Assembly: GCA_020726505.1 (NCBI GenBank)
Contig: JAHLEZ010000005.1
Span: forward strand, 620,001-684,000
Source: Leptodontidium sp. MPI-SDFR-AT-0119
Taxonomy: Eukaryota; Ascomycota; Leotiomycetes; Helotiales; Leptodontidiaceae
Direction of reading: 5' to 3'
Length of the DNA stretch: 64,000 bases
Notes under the pieces: model-generated
Told to the model about the DNA's origin: nothing
Seen by the model: only the letters and a program-made list of their open reading frames with translations
The model's database searches: none
Shown: positions 10,258 through 20,160 of the stretch, piece by piece
Position numbering within the stretch: position 1 is the stretch's first letter
Layout of the letters: every line of letters starts with the position of its first letter
Translations under genes and position numbers: made by a program

Positions 10258-11149
10258 GTTTAGATTTGGAGTTTTGTTGTGATTGCTATGACAAAGCTAT
10301 TGTATCGTCAGAAGCTGAGTTCAAAGCTGACTTCAAAAGGCAACAGGATTTTATATTTGCGTGTCAGAGGGTTGTTCTCTGACTATTAAATGATGTTACT
10401 TGTTCGACAAGAACAGCGCGTCCACTTTGCTTGCTTTGTTGTTGACTCTTCTAAACTTCTGTTTCAGTGACCGAAGAATTAGAATCCAGTGACGAATTCG
10501 AGACTCTTAGATTCGGGTATTGCTTTTGTCGCGTTGATACTGCCAATGAAGTGTTAACATCGAAATTGGGCGTTCATAATGTGTGTCACTCAAATGCTGT
10601 TCAGGAACATACAAACGTAGAAAATTATCGATTTAAACTAAATTATTCTTTTTAAATTTTCAAAGAGGAAAGTACGCTGGGTTTCTGAGATAATGAGAAA
10701 TTGAAAACAAAATTCCCAGTGTCTCCGTTCCCCCTCATAAACGCACGCCGCATCTCTATCCACATCAGGCTGATCGCTGAAACAAGTGGGAACTCACTCA
10801 ATCACTAATCAAGAGGCTTGGACTCTCCTTTTGATATGAGTGTTATTTTGGGCTGGCGCCGGCGCGAGCGCGATTCCTCTTTTTGGTCAACTGCACCGTC
10901 CCAAGGCATCAAACATCGGAGTATCCCTCCAAAAAATGCCATGGTTACTTTTTCATTTGCTCTTGTGAAGATTTGGAAACAACAATTTCACTTATGCAAA
11001 GAAGAGATCTAAATTTTCTGGATTTGCAAGTTTTATATTTTCTAAATATATTATCTAACCAGAGACCGTTGACGACAGGAAATGATAAGTGGAAGCTGCA
11101 ACAGCCCGGGATTCCTTTCCGGCACACTGACCTAATGCCCGATGAATGA
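10258..11149. other. AT-rich intergenic region
   Basis: It contains the inverted repeat at 10399-10411 and only short frames (for example 10467-10655 and 10818-11149) that lack features of real proteins. Confidence 0.5.
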
Positions 11150-11683
11150 TCAAGTGGTAGGGTTCTCAGCAGGATGTTTCTTAGCACAATGGTTTTTGAA
11201 GGCCCCTTGAACTACGTAAACTTTAGGGCAATCCTGACATTGGAAAGTGGGTCTGTCTGGTCTGTCTGGTCTGTCTGGCGAGTGCTTACAATTGACCTTG
11301 TGCGACTCACGATATTTCCTCTTTTCAAAAACCATCTCGCAACCCTCGTGAGGACAAGACTTACATCTGACTAGCAAGTGGTTCTCAAGTTTGGGGGTCA
11401 ATTTCGCGCAACGGGGGCATTCTTCGAAACCGTTTCGTAACTTTCGTGCACGCTCCGCTGGACTCATACTTTCTGTTGGCAAAGAGGTTGCAGAGCGAGA
11501 TGTGTCACAGGGAGTAGTGGACTTTGACGATTCGCCGAAGGTACTACCTCTATACGTTGTCGTGTTGGTTAATGAAGCTGTTGAGAACCATGTGAGCGTT
11601 GCAGGTGCCTCGGTGGTATTCTGCTCCATCTCTTGCTCTTCTTCCTGCTCGAGATCATTGTTTATGGTGTTGTTTTGTTCCAT
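11150..11683 (-). CDS. small C2H2-type zinc-finger protein (copy 2)
   Basis: A single exon of 177 residues. Residues 1-85 are acidic then Ser/Thr-rich, beginning with a Glu/Gln-rich stretch. Residues 85-175 hold three zinc-binding units: CPRC...H-x4-C, then CPHEGC...H-x4-C, and last a canonical CQDC-x12-H-x4-H. A tandem DRP repeat (three copies of a nine-base unit, 11251-11279) forms the linker before the last finger and is a likely length-variable site. The protein probably binds nucleic acid or a partner protein. No closer assignment is possible. It lies between an AT-rich desert and a divergent orphan frame at 11721. Confidence 0.75.
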   Translation of the reverse strand: MEQNNTINNDLEQEEEQEMEQNTTEAPATLTWFSTASLTNTTTYRGSTFGESSKSTTPCDTSRSATSLPTESMSPAERARKLRNGFEECPRCAKLTPKLENHLLVRCKSCPHEGCEMVFEKRKYRESHKVNCKHSPDRPDRPDRPTFQCQDCPKVYVVQGAFKNHCAKKHPAENPTT

Positions 11684-11720
11684 ACTTGTGCTTCGTGATT
11701 AACTTTCTGCGGTACCAATT

Positions 11721-11999
11721 ATGGAGAAGATTCTTGTTCAGGGAAGAAAATCTGCAGCCAGTGTAGATAGAGATGAAGACGTGATGGTGGATGATGATAC
11801 TAAGGCTTCTCAGGACCGTGCCATGAATTTATACATCAATCCATTGGAACTGTTCCTCTTACGATTTAAAGATGACAATGTCAATGAAGCTTTGTTTAGG
11901 GAAGCCGAACAAGACGCAGTGTTGTTCGCAGAATCACCCTCTATCTTCACATTCTTAACTCTGTCTGCACTGCCTACACATTATGTTCTTATTCTTTGA
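11721..11999 (+). CDS. short orphan reading frame, 92 aa, with duplicated coding segment
   Basis: The frame starts 38 bases from the divergent C2H2 gene. It encodes an acidic stretch (DRDEDVMVDDDTK) and then a segment with FLLRFKDDNVNEALF. The DNA for this last segment is copied again just downstream of the stop (12001-12057) with small indels, which suggests a gene extended or broken by local duplication. The hydrophobic end after ESPSIF may be intron or non-coding sequence. The family is not recognised. Confidence 0.35.
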   Translation: MEKILVQGRKSAASVDRDEDVMVDDDTKASQDRAMNLYINPLELFLLRFKDDNVNEALFREAEQDAVLFAESPSIFTFLTLSALPTHYVLIL

Positions 12000-12057
12000 A
12001 GATAACAATGTCAATGAGCTTTGTTTAGTGGAGCCGAACAATGGGCGATGTTGTTCA
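11871..12057. repeat. direct duplication of about 57 bp, 130 bp apart
   Basis: Copy A (11871-11928) and copy B (12001-12057) share gatgacaatgtcaatgaag-like and gaagccgaacaa-like blocks in the same order. They differ by a few substitutions and single-base gaps. Confidence 0.8.
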
Positions 12058-12082
12058 TCCAACAAAAAAGGCCTTCAACTAA

Positions 12083-12696
12083 TGCTCGTTTTAAAGTCTA
12101 ATAACCAATCGCAGTTCGTTTACATAAGGCTAAAACGAACATAATAAGGTCGTTACTAAGAACGAGATAAGAATTAAAAGTTTTGCAACGACGCAATACC
12201 TCTAGCAGTCTAGTATAGGAGCAAGAGTATAGCAAGAGTGATATTATAGGTCTAGTACGAAGGAAACAAAGAAGATAAAGAATTTAAGGAGTCTAAGGAA
12301 GGACCTCCTTATATATGCGAATCACCCCCGAAACTCCACTAAATGTGGGTTTAGTCAAACCTAAACCAAACCCTTGAATCCCCTTGGCACTGTAACATGT
12401 AAGTCGATCGTTACAATAATATTACCACAAAATTATGAAAAATAAGCTTATTATTATATAATTTATAAAAATAAGATTACTTTTATAATTCCTCTATAAT
12501 TTCACTTATATTATGCAATTCTACTTAATATTACTCAATTTTTGTTATTTTGTACTTGAAGCAAGTTAAAACTAGCTTTGTTATAGACTTTTCTATTTAA
12601 ACGGACTACCGTTTAAGCTATATAAAACTAACCTTAGATAGCTTATACTTATAAAAAACGAACATCAGTTAATCGCCGTTATGCCAAGAACGAGAA
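12083..12696. mobile_element. possible decayed transposon or MITE with AT-rich core
   Basis: An 11-base end, atgctcgtttt at 12083-12093, is matched in inverted form by aaaacgaacat at 12132-12142 and again at 12654-12664, with one mismatch. The second and third sites are also direct repeats. Both are followed by similar sequence ending in aagaacgaga. The interior from about 12400 to 12660 is extremely AT-rich. No transposase frame is left. The ends and type are uncertain. It could also be an AT-rich mutated (RIP-like) relic or a solo terminal repeat. Confidence 0.35.
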
Positions 12697-13308
12697 AACT
12701 ATTGACTACATTGAGCGAGGGGTACGAGGCAAATATCCAATCAATCAATGTCACTGGTGATGTGATCACATCTAGCCGCAAGTCTGATTTTTTCGGAGCT
12801 GAAAAGATGCTGTCAAAGTTTTTTTTAAATTAGTTGAAGCCACAAATCTGTTCTCTACACTTGGTATTGTGCACCTGAGCAGCCTAGAACTTTCTGCAAT
12901 CGCTAGTAAAGTGAGAATCAACCGAAAGCACTTCAAGTTCGCTAAAATCTACAATTCTTCACGGAAAGGAATGACAGGATCAATCACAAGTGAATGATTT
13001 GCCATTTTTTTATGATCGAAAGTAGTCAAGACTAGTAATGAAATCACTCTCTGTCAAACACATTGACTGCTAGGACCCTATAAAATGACCTAGGCGGTAC
13101 TACTGAGTGTCAAGTTGGACTACGTTCCGTTAGGGGTTGCGGGATTAGGGGCAGGGAAAATAAATCTATCAATAGTATTTCTTTGACTCGTGTTGGACGG
13201 GGGGTGGAATTAAAACAGGGGGCTTCTCTTTGATAATCAATCTTGTGCAAAATTGACATTTTGCTTCTAAGCTCACTGAGCCGAAGATTGTATGCGATCT
13301 CCCTCAAT
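12697..13308. other. intergenic, no gene seen
   Basis: This is AT-rich DNA with no convincing coding frame. It includes the 3' flank of the zinc-finger gene that ends at 13309. Confidence 0.5.
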
Positions 13309-13989
13309 TCAAAACGGCTGCCCCTCATGGTTGATCGCCGTACCCATCTCGATGGCACACTTCGTTTCGTGGCGGTTTAAACAAGAACGACTAGAGAAGT
13401 TGCGGTTGCACGTCTTGCAAGTGTGTGGTGTTGAACAAATCGTATTGATGTGTGCCGTGACCTGCTGCTTGGACGAGAAATACAGCAGGCATGTTGGACA
13501 GTGAAATGAAGATTCCAACTGCGGTCCAGATTGAGATGACTGGGCTGGACCCAATTGCACTTCGCAGTCTGAGGACGACGCGAGGATGGAATGATCTTGG
13601 CCCTTCCAGAACGGCAATCTCTTTTCGTTAGCGGGTGAGTATGATGAAGATAGCTTTCTCTTGTGGCTTAGATATTTTGGACCGCCTTCCATAGTTTTAT
13701 TGCCTTCCTTCATCTCTGTATCCCCGGTTTGATGTTCTGGAACAGAGGATGGGAGTGGTGTACGCTTTGACCTCGGGCTGAGGGGAGGGGATGGTCGTAG
13801 GCTATTCGCTACTGCAGGATTCCAGTTGATCTCCCTCCATCCGTTCTGATTGCTGCCTGATGGTGATTTGTGACTGATGGAAGAGTTACATTGATTTATC
13901 GGTGTCCAGGCAGTTTGCAGGTTGCTTGTCACTGGAGAACCAACATCGTAAGGGTTCTCTTTCCGGGCGGTCTGGGTGTCATCTGCCAT
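13309..13989 (-). CDS. small C2H2-type zinc-finger protein (copy 3)
   Basis: From the ATG at 13989 the protein has 226 residues. The same frame is open for 67 more codons upstream, but MADDTQTARKEN is a far more natural start. Residues 1-160 are Ser/Pro/Asn-rich and disordered. The C-terminus has two adjacent knuckles, CPTC-x12-H-x4-C and CKTC-x12-H-x3-C, both C2HC variants like those of copy 1. A basic patch (HKRKLSSS) could serve in nuclear import. It shares the overall design of the other small C2H2 proteins here, but the N-terminal halves are not alike. Confidence 0.75.
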   Translation of the reverse strand: MADDTQTARKENPYDVGSPVTSNLQTAWTPINQCNSSISHKSPSGSNQNGWREINWNPAVANSLRPSPPLSPRSKRTPLPSSVPEHQTGDTEMKEGNKTMEGGPKYLSHKRKLSSSYSPANEKRLPFWKGQDHSILASSSDCEVQLGPAQSSQSGPQLESSFHCPTCLLYFSSKQQVTAHINTICSTPHTCKTCNRNFSSRSCLNRHETKCAIEMGTAINHEGQPF

Positions 13990-14623
13990 AGCTTTGCTAT
14001 CTTTTGCATTTGGGTCAATTTTCAAGTGAGAAATCGGAGTATGATAGTAGATTACCCTGTTCGCAAAGTTTTGAGAGCAATGTCCTCTCTTATATACCAC
14101 GGCAAAGCCTGTTTGTGTTTTATAACGCAGTGAACAATGATTTTGTTTTCTTCGGCGTATCAAGTACAATGAAGATGATACCAGGGACAAAGACAGAGAA
14201 AAATTTGGAAGATGCGAGATGTTGGCTTGGTGTGGGTTGATATAAATACCAGCTGGCAGCTACTGTTTTGACCTTGAGACCAGGAGATTTCTTGGCATCG
14301 CAGGCCTGACTGAGAACTCGAGAACGCCAAAAGAGGCATCATCAGAATATGTTACCTTATACTTGAACTTTCAGCGTAAATTGTGGCATTCTAGAATTTT
14401 CTGCAGAAAAAGTGAGAATGTGTTGTGTTTCATTATTTTTGAAATAAAAGAAAGCCTGCACAGTTGACGCGTTCTGAGCCTCCCAAAATCCGCCGTCGAT
14501 GATTCCATGTAACCCAATAGCTACCTATCATCAACCGGCTGCGGAATTATAGGAACCAAAGTTCCAAATGCCGCTTCAATCAAAAATCTACCATGGTAAA
14601 TTACCTCTGCCATGGCCTTGCCG
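13990..14623. other. intergenic between two minus-strand genes
   Basis: This holds the presumed promoter of the zinc-finger gene. Short frames only. Confidence 0.5.
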
Positions 14624-15214
14624 TCACCCAAAAAATGATATCAACGACCTGCCCAGGACAGACGTCGGTGAAATTTTTGATCGTAATGTTTTGACGATGG
14701 ATTCCATAGACTCTCTATTAATGGAGTTGAGTATTTGTCGTACTTATAATGCGTCAATCATTGCTCAAGACTCTATGTCTAAAGCACTTACTCACATGAG
14801 CCCAATAGACCGCATGGCGGCCTCATACTCTTCATCTGTAATTGGAGGCTCGGGAGACTTGCAGGGTCCACGTTCGATAAACTTTAGGGCCTCCTCTATC
14901 TCTTTGTCTGTCAGTGGAGGTTCGAAGATGAAGCCAGTGGATCCGAACTCACCGGTCTTCGGAGGCTGGTCGCTCTTGCGAGCTATTTCCTGTGGCATGG
15001 CTGTAGCTTGTTTAATAAATAAATTCCATTCCTTGCATGGGTGAGTTGGCACAGGGCAGCTGTCGGGTTTGGGGACTTTTTCCTTTTTCTCAGCCGGTGG
15101 TGGGGGGGCTTGCTGGGCTTGCTGGGCTTGGCCCAGCGAGGATGAGGACTCGGTCTGGGAGTCTGCCGTACCCTCAAGGCCTGAATCCTGGCCAGATTTA
15201 GAATTACTAGACAT
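14624..15214 (-). CDS. acidic protein with a repeated motif, unknown function
   Basis: Exon 1 (14796-15214) encodes a Ser/Gln/Pro-rich start, then CPVPTHPCKEWNLFIKQA. Two similar units follow, EPPLTDKEIEEALKFIE and EPPITDEEYEAAMRSIG, each P-x-T-D-x-E followed by a short helix. A donor AT-GTGAGT and an acceptor at 14715 join a second exon (14624-14714) in frame, giving 169 residues. Without splicing the frame stops after 140. No domain is recognised. The tandem helix unit could be a small interaction motif. It is part of the same accessory island as the small zinc-finger genes. Confidence 0.55.
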
Positions 15215-15944
15215 TTTCGTGGTGGAGAGTAATTAGAAATTGGAATACTCTTGATAGGTTTGGAATACTTAAGTGTAGTACTCTAGAAACGATGTATTGC
15301 TGTAGAGAATGCTATGATGGAGATCTGCCTTGAACGGGAAGAATTGCAGATTTTATCTTTGTAGATACATGTTTGTTTTTCGAATGTTGAGGCTTTGTTT
15401 AAAGTACTATCTTTGATTCCTTGTTAATCGGGTCTATTGAATGCTTCAAAGTGCGGTTGTTTGAGATGGACAGAGCCCGTTGTCAGAAGCGATCCAAGGT
15501 GAAGCTCTGAGAATCTTCCTTTGAGTAATAATTCATGTTTCTTATTATTCAAGTAATGGCAAAGTTCTATCAGAGACAAAGACACATTGAGCGGCCGACC
15601 CTCGATTATCATCTCTTCGCCAGCTGGTGGCTAACAAAACAAACTCGCTTAGCAAACGACGCCTCCTTAGTCTCAAAATTTATTATTACTGACTACATCG
15701 ATGCAAACAATCAATGAATTTATACAAAAAAAAGAAAAAGTGGAATCAGCTTCAAAGGTTCTTCATTGTCCCTTCAATGGTAGCTGCAATTTGATTCTAT
15801 CTACCACAAATTCCTGCCTCTCCATTCATCAACCACAACCGTGACTCCGTAAGAAATTCCTCCAGTCTCCCTTAAATTAACCCCAACACATTCTTCCCAA
15901 AACTAAACAAAATCCCTGTCTCTCTCCCAAAAGACCCAACTCAT
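15215..15944. other. intergenic, no gene seen
   Basis: Only short frames occur. From 15720 on the sequence becomes C- and A-rich and runs into the NmrA-like remnant. Confidence 0.5.
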
Positions 15945-16617
15945 TCAACGCACAAACCATCCTCCGCAAATATCTCCTTGATAAAAGGTAACAAGCTCAC
16001 CCCCCAAAACCCCCTTCTCATTCTGCTCATACACGACATACATCCCTAAAGTCCTCAAAAAAATCCCCATAATATCCTCAAAACTATACAACCCATCATG
16101 GAGATAAAAAATATTCCCCTCAAACCTATCCAGCTCTTCGAAATTAGCACCGATGAACGTCCCTACATCGCCCGTTAGCGTCGAGATATATTGACAACGT
16201 TTTGGGAGAAGCGGGACGAGGAAGAGCGTACATTCCATCATCCAAATTCTTTGTGTTAAAGAATGGCTGAGTGAGAAAATTCTCCATGAAGAAACCGCCG
16301 GCAAAGAAACCGTTTTGGATGGGGGTGTATGTCTCAATGTGGGCTTGGGCGTTGAAGGGAGTGACTTTTATGCATTTTCCCGCTTGATGTAGCGGGGAAG
16401 GGAGAGTGCTGGAGATTATGTAGAATACTTTAAAGGTAATGCAGACATCTGCGCTGGTATTGCTGGCTGTGTTGTCGGTTTCGAAGGCGAGAGGCCTTAA
16501 AGCAGGTGTTATCATTGCGAAGACGGCGTAGACTCCTTTCAGGGCCGTTTTGAGAGATAATTTGTTGGTGATATCGCCTTGAATCGAGGAAGACTTTGAG
16601 GAGACTTGCTTGGTCAT
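15945..16617 (-). pseudogene. NmrA-like family gene, truncated and frameshifted
   Basis: The segments QGDITNKLSLKTALKGVYAVF, AGKCIKVTPFNAQAHIETY and FFAGGFFMENFL follow the order of NmrA/HSCARG-type NAD(P)-binding proteins (strand-loop after the Rossmann core, Ser-containing strand, then GFFM-N). A shift near 16230 moves the sense frame to one with DVGTFIGANFEELDRFEGN and the C-terminal part. The N-terminal glycine motif GATGxQG is absent: the remnant begins directly before QGD. Relatives sense redox state or act as atypical short-chain dehydrogenases. This copy lacks the cofactor site and an intact frame. It lies directly downstream of the alpha-amylase gene on the same strand. Confidence 0.75.
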
Positions 16618-16830
16618 GTCAGAGTTTGTGTCTCGGGTTATGGGGCGGGTTGTGGATTAGCTAGAGAGGGAGGGTCAACTGCGAGAATCTTGGACACCTT
16701 GACTAATTTTCAACAGAGAACTTGACATGTGAGTGATAAGATCAAGGAAAGGTTGCTCAGTCTTAGTTGGGGGTTGTTAAGAAAGAGCTGTCTTCAAGTT
16801 TATGTAAACTCGCATCATTCTGCCTCTAAG

Positions 16831-18682
16831 CTAATGAAGGACTAGACTTGATGCAAATATTCCCCCAAGTCTTCTTTTCAAACCCACCTGCGACTCAATT
16901 AAACCTACTACCCCCGTAACAGACTTACATATACCACTCCCCACCAACTGCGCTTTCGGATAGAAAATCCTCGGCAGCCCACCCGCCATTTGAACCGCCA
17001 AATTCCCACCCCCATCCACTGTATACCCCGTACAGCCACCAATCTCAACCACCACCTGACCAGCCGTAAACCCCGTAACACTAGCCGCCAAATTCAACGT
17101 ATAACTCCCTCCTCCGGCTCCAAGATTGGTAAACACGCTGATGATCTGGTATCCCGTGAAGCCCTTTCGCATCACGATGGTCGAGCTGTCGGAGTAGATC
17201 GGGTATGCTTTGTAGGTTACGTAGGTGCTGTCTTTGTAGATTGCTTGGTTGCGGATTTGGTTTAGGGAGGCGATCCAGGTGTACAGTGTGGAAGTGGTGG
17301 AGTAGCCTGAGTACCAGATTGCGTCGCGGTTGTAGGGGACGTCGCCGCCGGTGTAGTGCTGTTCTTGGCCTTCGTAAACTGTCGGCTGTTAGACTATCTA
17401 ATCACTTGAAAGAGAAATGAGTAAAGGGATAGTATGAACTTACTGATCGGTATCCCATCTGCGAGAATCGTGAAAGCAATAGCATTCTTAGCGAGCGAGA
17501 AATCAGACGTGACGGATGCGAAGCGAGCTACATCGTGGTTCTCCATGAATGATCCTAGGAGATTCGTGTCTGCGCAAGTGGATTTCATGGTGTTGATTCC
17601 GTTGACGAGTGTGCTAATACTGCCGCTTGTGGATTCGAACGCTTGCCTGATCCAGAAATATCTGATCTTTTGTTAGTTATAGATTTATTAAAAAGGTGGT
17701 GTTGGCTCACGCAGGGTAGTTCAAGACTCCGCTGACGTCGTTCTGGTATGGACAAACGTAGTTAGGATCGCCGTTGAAGACCTCGCCAACTACGTATACG
17801 CCCGCTATATATATAATCAGTTTTGTCTCCAGCTATCGCCACGATCTCTGTGAAGAGCTTACCCGCTGTCTCAAAAGGCGACAGGAACGCATTGTCAACC
17901 TGCTGCGCACTATCCAATCTCAACCCATCAATGCTATACTTTGCAACGAGATCCGTGATCCAAGCTTTCCACACATCCAGAACATCTGAGTCTTCAGTTC
18001 TCAGATCCGGGAGAGAAACGGTGTTGTCTCCCTCCCAGCAAGTCTTGATACTGTTCACATCATTGTAGTTGATGAGGCAGAAATCGTGATAGTAAGACTT
18101 CTACTTAATGTTAGCAGAGTCCTGACTGGCCAGAATGAAGATCATACCGAATTGAAAGGGTTGAAGACGCTGTAATCAACACAAGTTCCGCATCCAAGAT
18201 ACCCCATATGATTGGTTACAACATCAACCATCAGGTGCATCCCCCTACCATGCAGTGCAGCAGACAAATCAAGCAAATCGGCTTCGGTTCCAAAGTGGCT
18301 ATTCAAGGAGTAGATGTCCTGGGCCCAGTACCCATGGTAGGATTCTCCATCAGCACTGTTGCCCTCCAAGTTTTTCACAATGGGGGATATCCAGATCTGA
18401 ACTTGTCGGTATTTGTCAAAAAGAATATGGTTTCTTTGCATGACTCACAGCTGTAAATCCCATGTTCTGAATGTAATCCAACTTGTTAATGATTCCTCGC
18501 CACGACCCTCCGCAGTAGATCCCATCTCCAGTATTGCAGGTTGCAGTTGTTGAGTTATCGGTGCGAGAGAATCGATCAGTTAGGACTTGGTACACTGATT
18601 GAGATCTCCATTGTGCAGCAGAGAGAGCGGATACTGAAGTCGTGAGACAAGTAAGAGCCCAGAGAGGAGATGTGAGCTTCAT
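16831..18682 (-). CDS. secreted alpha-amylase, GH13 (TAKA-amylase type)
   Basis: Six exons (18449-18682, 18148-18396, 17863-18100, 17711-17804, 17444-17661, 16831-17378) join in frame to 526 residues. The enzyme cuts internal alpha-1,4 bonds of starch outside the cell. Residues 1-20 are a signal peptide. GH13 landmarks are all present: [19 protein letters not shown] with the nucleophile Asp224, GEVFNGD with the acid/base Glu248, and ENHDVARF with Asp315. The C-terminal beta domain follows (about 400-500). No starch-binding module is seen. The final 20 residues are hydrophobic and end in SLVLH, which could signal a GPI anchor as in some fungal amylases. That is inference. In moulds such genes answer to AmyR and carbon repression. 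See the upstream entry for candidate sites. Confidence 0.95.
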
Positions 18683-20160
18683 TTTGTCTTAACTCATAAC
18701 CTAGAAGATCGAGAATGGCAGGGACTGGATCACTCCTTCACCATGAAGACAGAGTAAATCTCACAAGAGTGAAAATTCTCAAATCCAAGCTCCTCACCAC
18801 ATTACGAGCATCACAGACTTATAAAAACGAGAAATATCAAACAAGCTCGGCCTAAAACACGATCATCACTAAAAGTACCGCCGTAGGAAAAATTGCCTCT
18901 CTACTTCGAATGCTCCCTCCTTACGCCCACCAAAGATTCACAGCAAGGTCCAGCGGTGCTGACAACCATCATCTAGGAGACTAACATAAACCACGTCACA
19001 AAAGGAAGGAGCGCAGCTAGACCCGGCGATACTAATGAGAGTCAAAGATCGATCCGAGGACGGGATTGGACGGATATTAAGTTCGGTTCCCATAATGCAG
19101 CGACGATCACTCGACCCCGTCGAAAAAGTCGTGGAGATCCTTTCAAGTTGACAAGGAGATTTCAGGGGCAGATCCACTTGGGCGCCAAGCTACAGTACTT
19201 CGGGGCTGCTCCCTTCCATCAAAGCATCAGGCACCAAATATCGCGGGGTAGCTAGGTAAGGAGGTATCCGCGAATTCCGAGAGAGAGAGAGAGAGAAAAA
19301 GAGAGAGAGAAGACAATCGGTCCGTTATTGACAAGTATGCATAAGACCCGGAGTAAGGTATGAAGTCAGAACAAGCTTCAACTCCCCGCGTGCGGGGTTG
19401 CACCACCCTCGGAACTTCTCTATTTCTGCCTTGGATTCACTTCAATGTCAAGGTCAAAAGGCCCGAATAGTATGGCTGTATTGTGAAAATCTAAATCTTT
19501 CAAGTTGTGAAGGGTAACATCCTCCTTGCAATGTCAGGTTCACAGTGATCTCGGTTTTCTTCTTTTCAAAAACTCCGTCATAATACTTCTAGTCATCGGA
19601 CTCAGTCAGTGTGAAGGACAGTGGTGTAACACCAATGCATTGCTATAGCGAATTCTATGGATACAAGTTCTTGCTCGCAAAGCCAAAGAAGCTTCATGCA
19701 AGATCATGCGTAGAAAGGGCATGCGAAATATCGTTCCTTGCTTCATACACGCATCTCTGGTCATCCATCCCGAGTAGTAACCCCATGAATGCCATTTTCA
19801 TAAATTTCCAGCAAAAGAAAGCAGAAGCAAACGCTCATATTTTAGGCTCTAACGCCAGCAATGAGAAACAAATAGACGGTATCTTCCCCGTTGCGATGAA
19901 AGAGAAGGAAAATCAAAAGAAACGTTTTTAGTTGCACAAGTTCATCCCCGAAAGATGACGACGACGCGGTTCCTGGAGCGAATGTGAGAGCATTCCAGCA
20001 TCTCAGAAGCAGCGAGGATTCCGTGTGTTTTGTTGTCCAATTGCAATTGAATGATGATCGACCAGAAAGTCAAGTAGATCCCATACACAAAGGTGGCGAG
20101 AGAGCTATGAATAGCCGGAGGGGTATTATATCGGTCAAGATGACGAGTTATGATAATTCC
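18683..20160. promoter_or_regulatory. amylase upstream region, no gene
   Basis: No gene is visible. Near 18819-18830 the minus strand reads tttttataag, a TATA-like element about 140 bases before the amylase ATG. Two CGG triplets seven bases apart (19061-19073) resemble, but do not match, the CGG-N8-CGG site of AmyR. A (GA)n repeat covers 19280-19312. A 106-codon frame at 19611-19931 has no protein-like features. Confidence 0.35.

Noticed and set aside
15945..18682. A secondary-metabolite or nutrient gene cluster formed by NmrA-like gene and amylase
   Set aside because: The NmrA-like gene is broken, no synthase or transporter is nearby and the genes have no shared pathway.
19061..19073. AmyR binding site upstream of the amylase
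   Set aside because: The two CGG triplets are seven bases apart. The described site needs eight, and there is no second copy.
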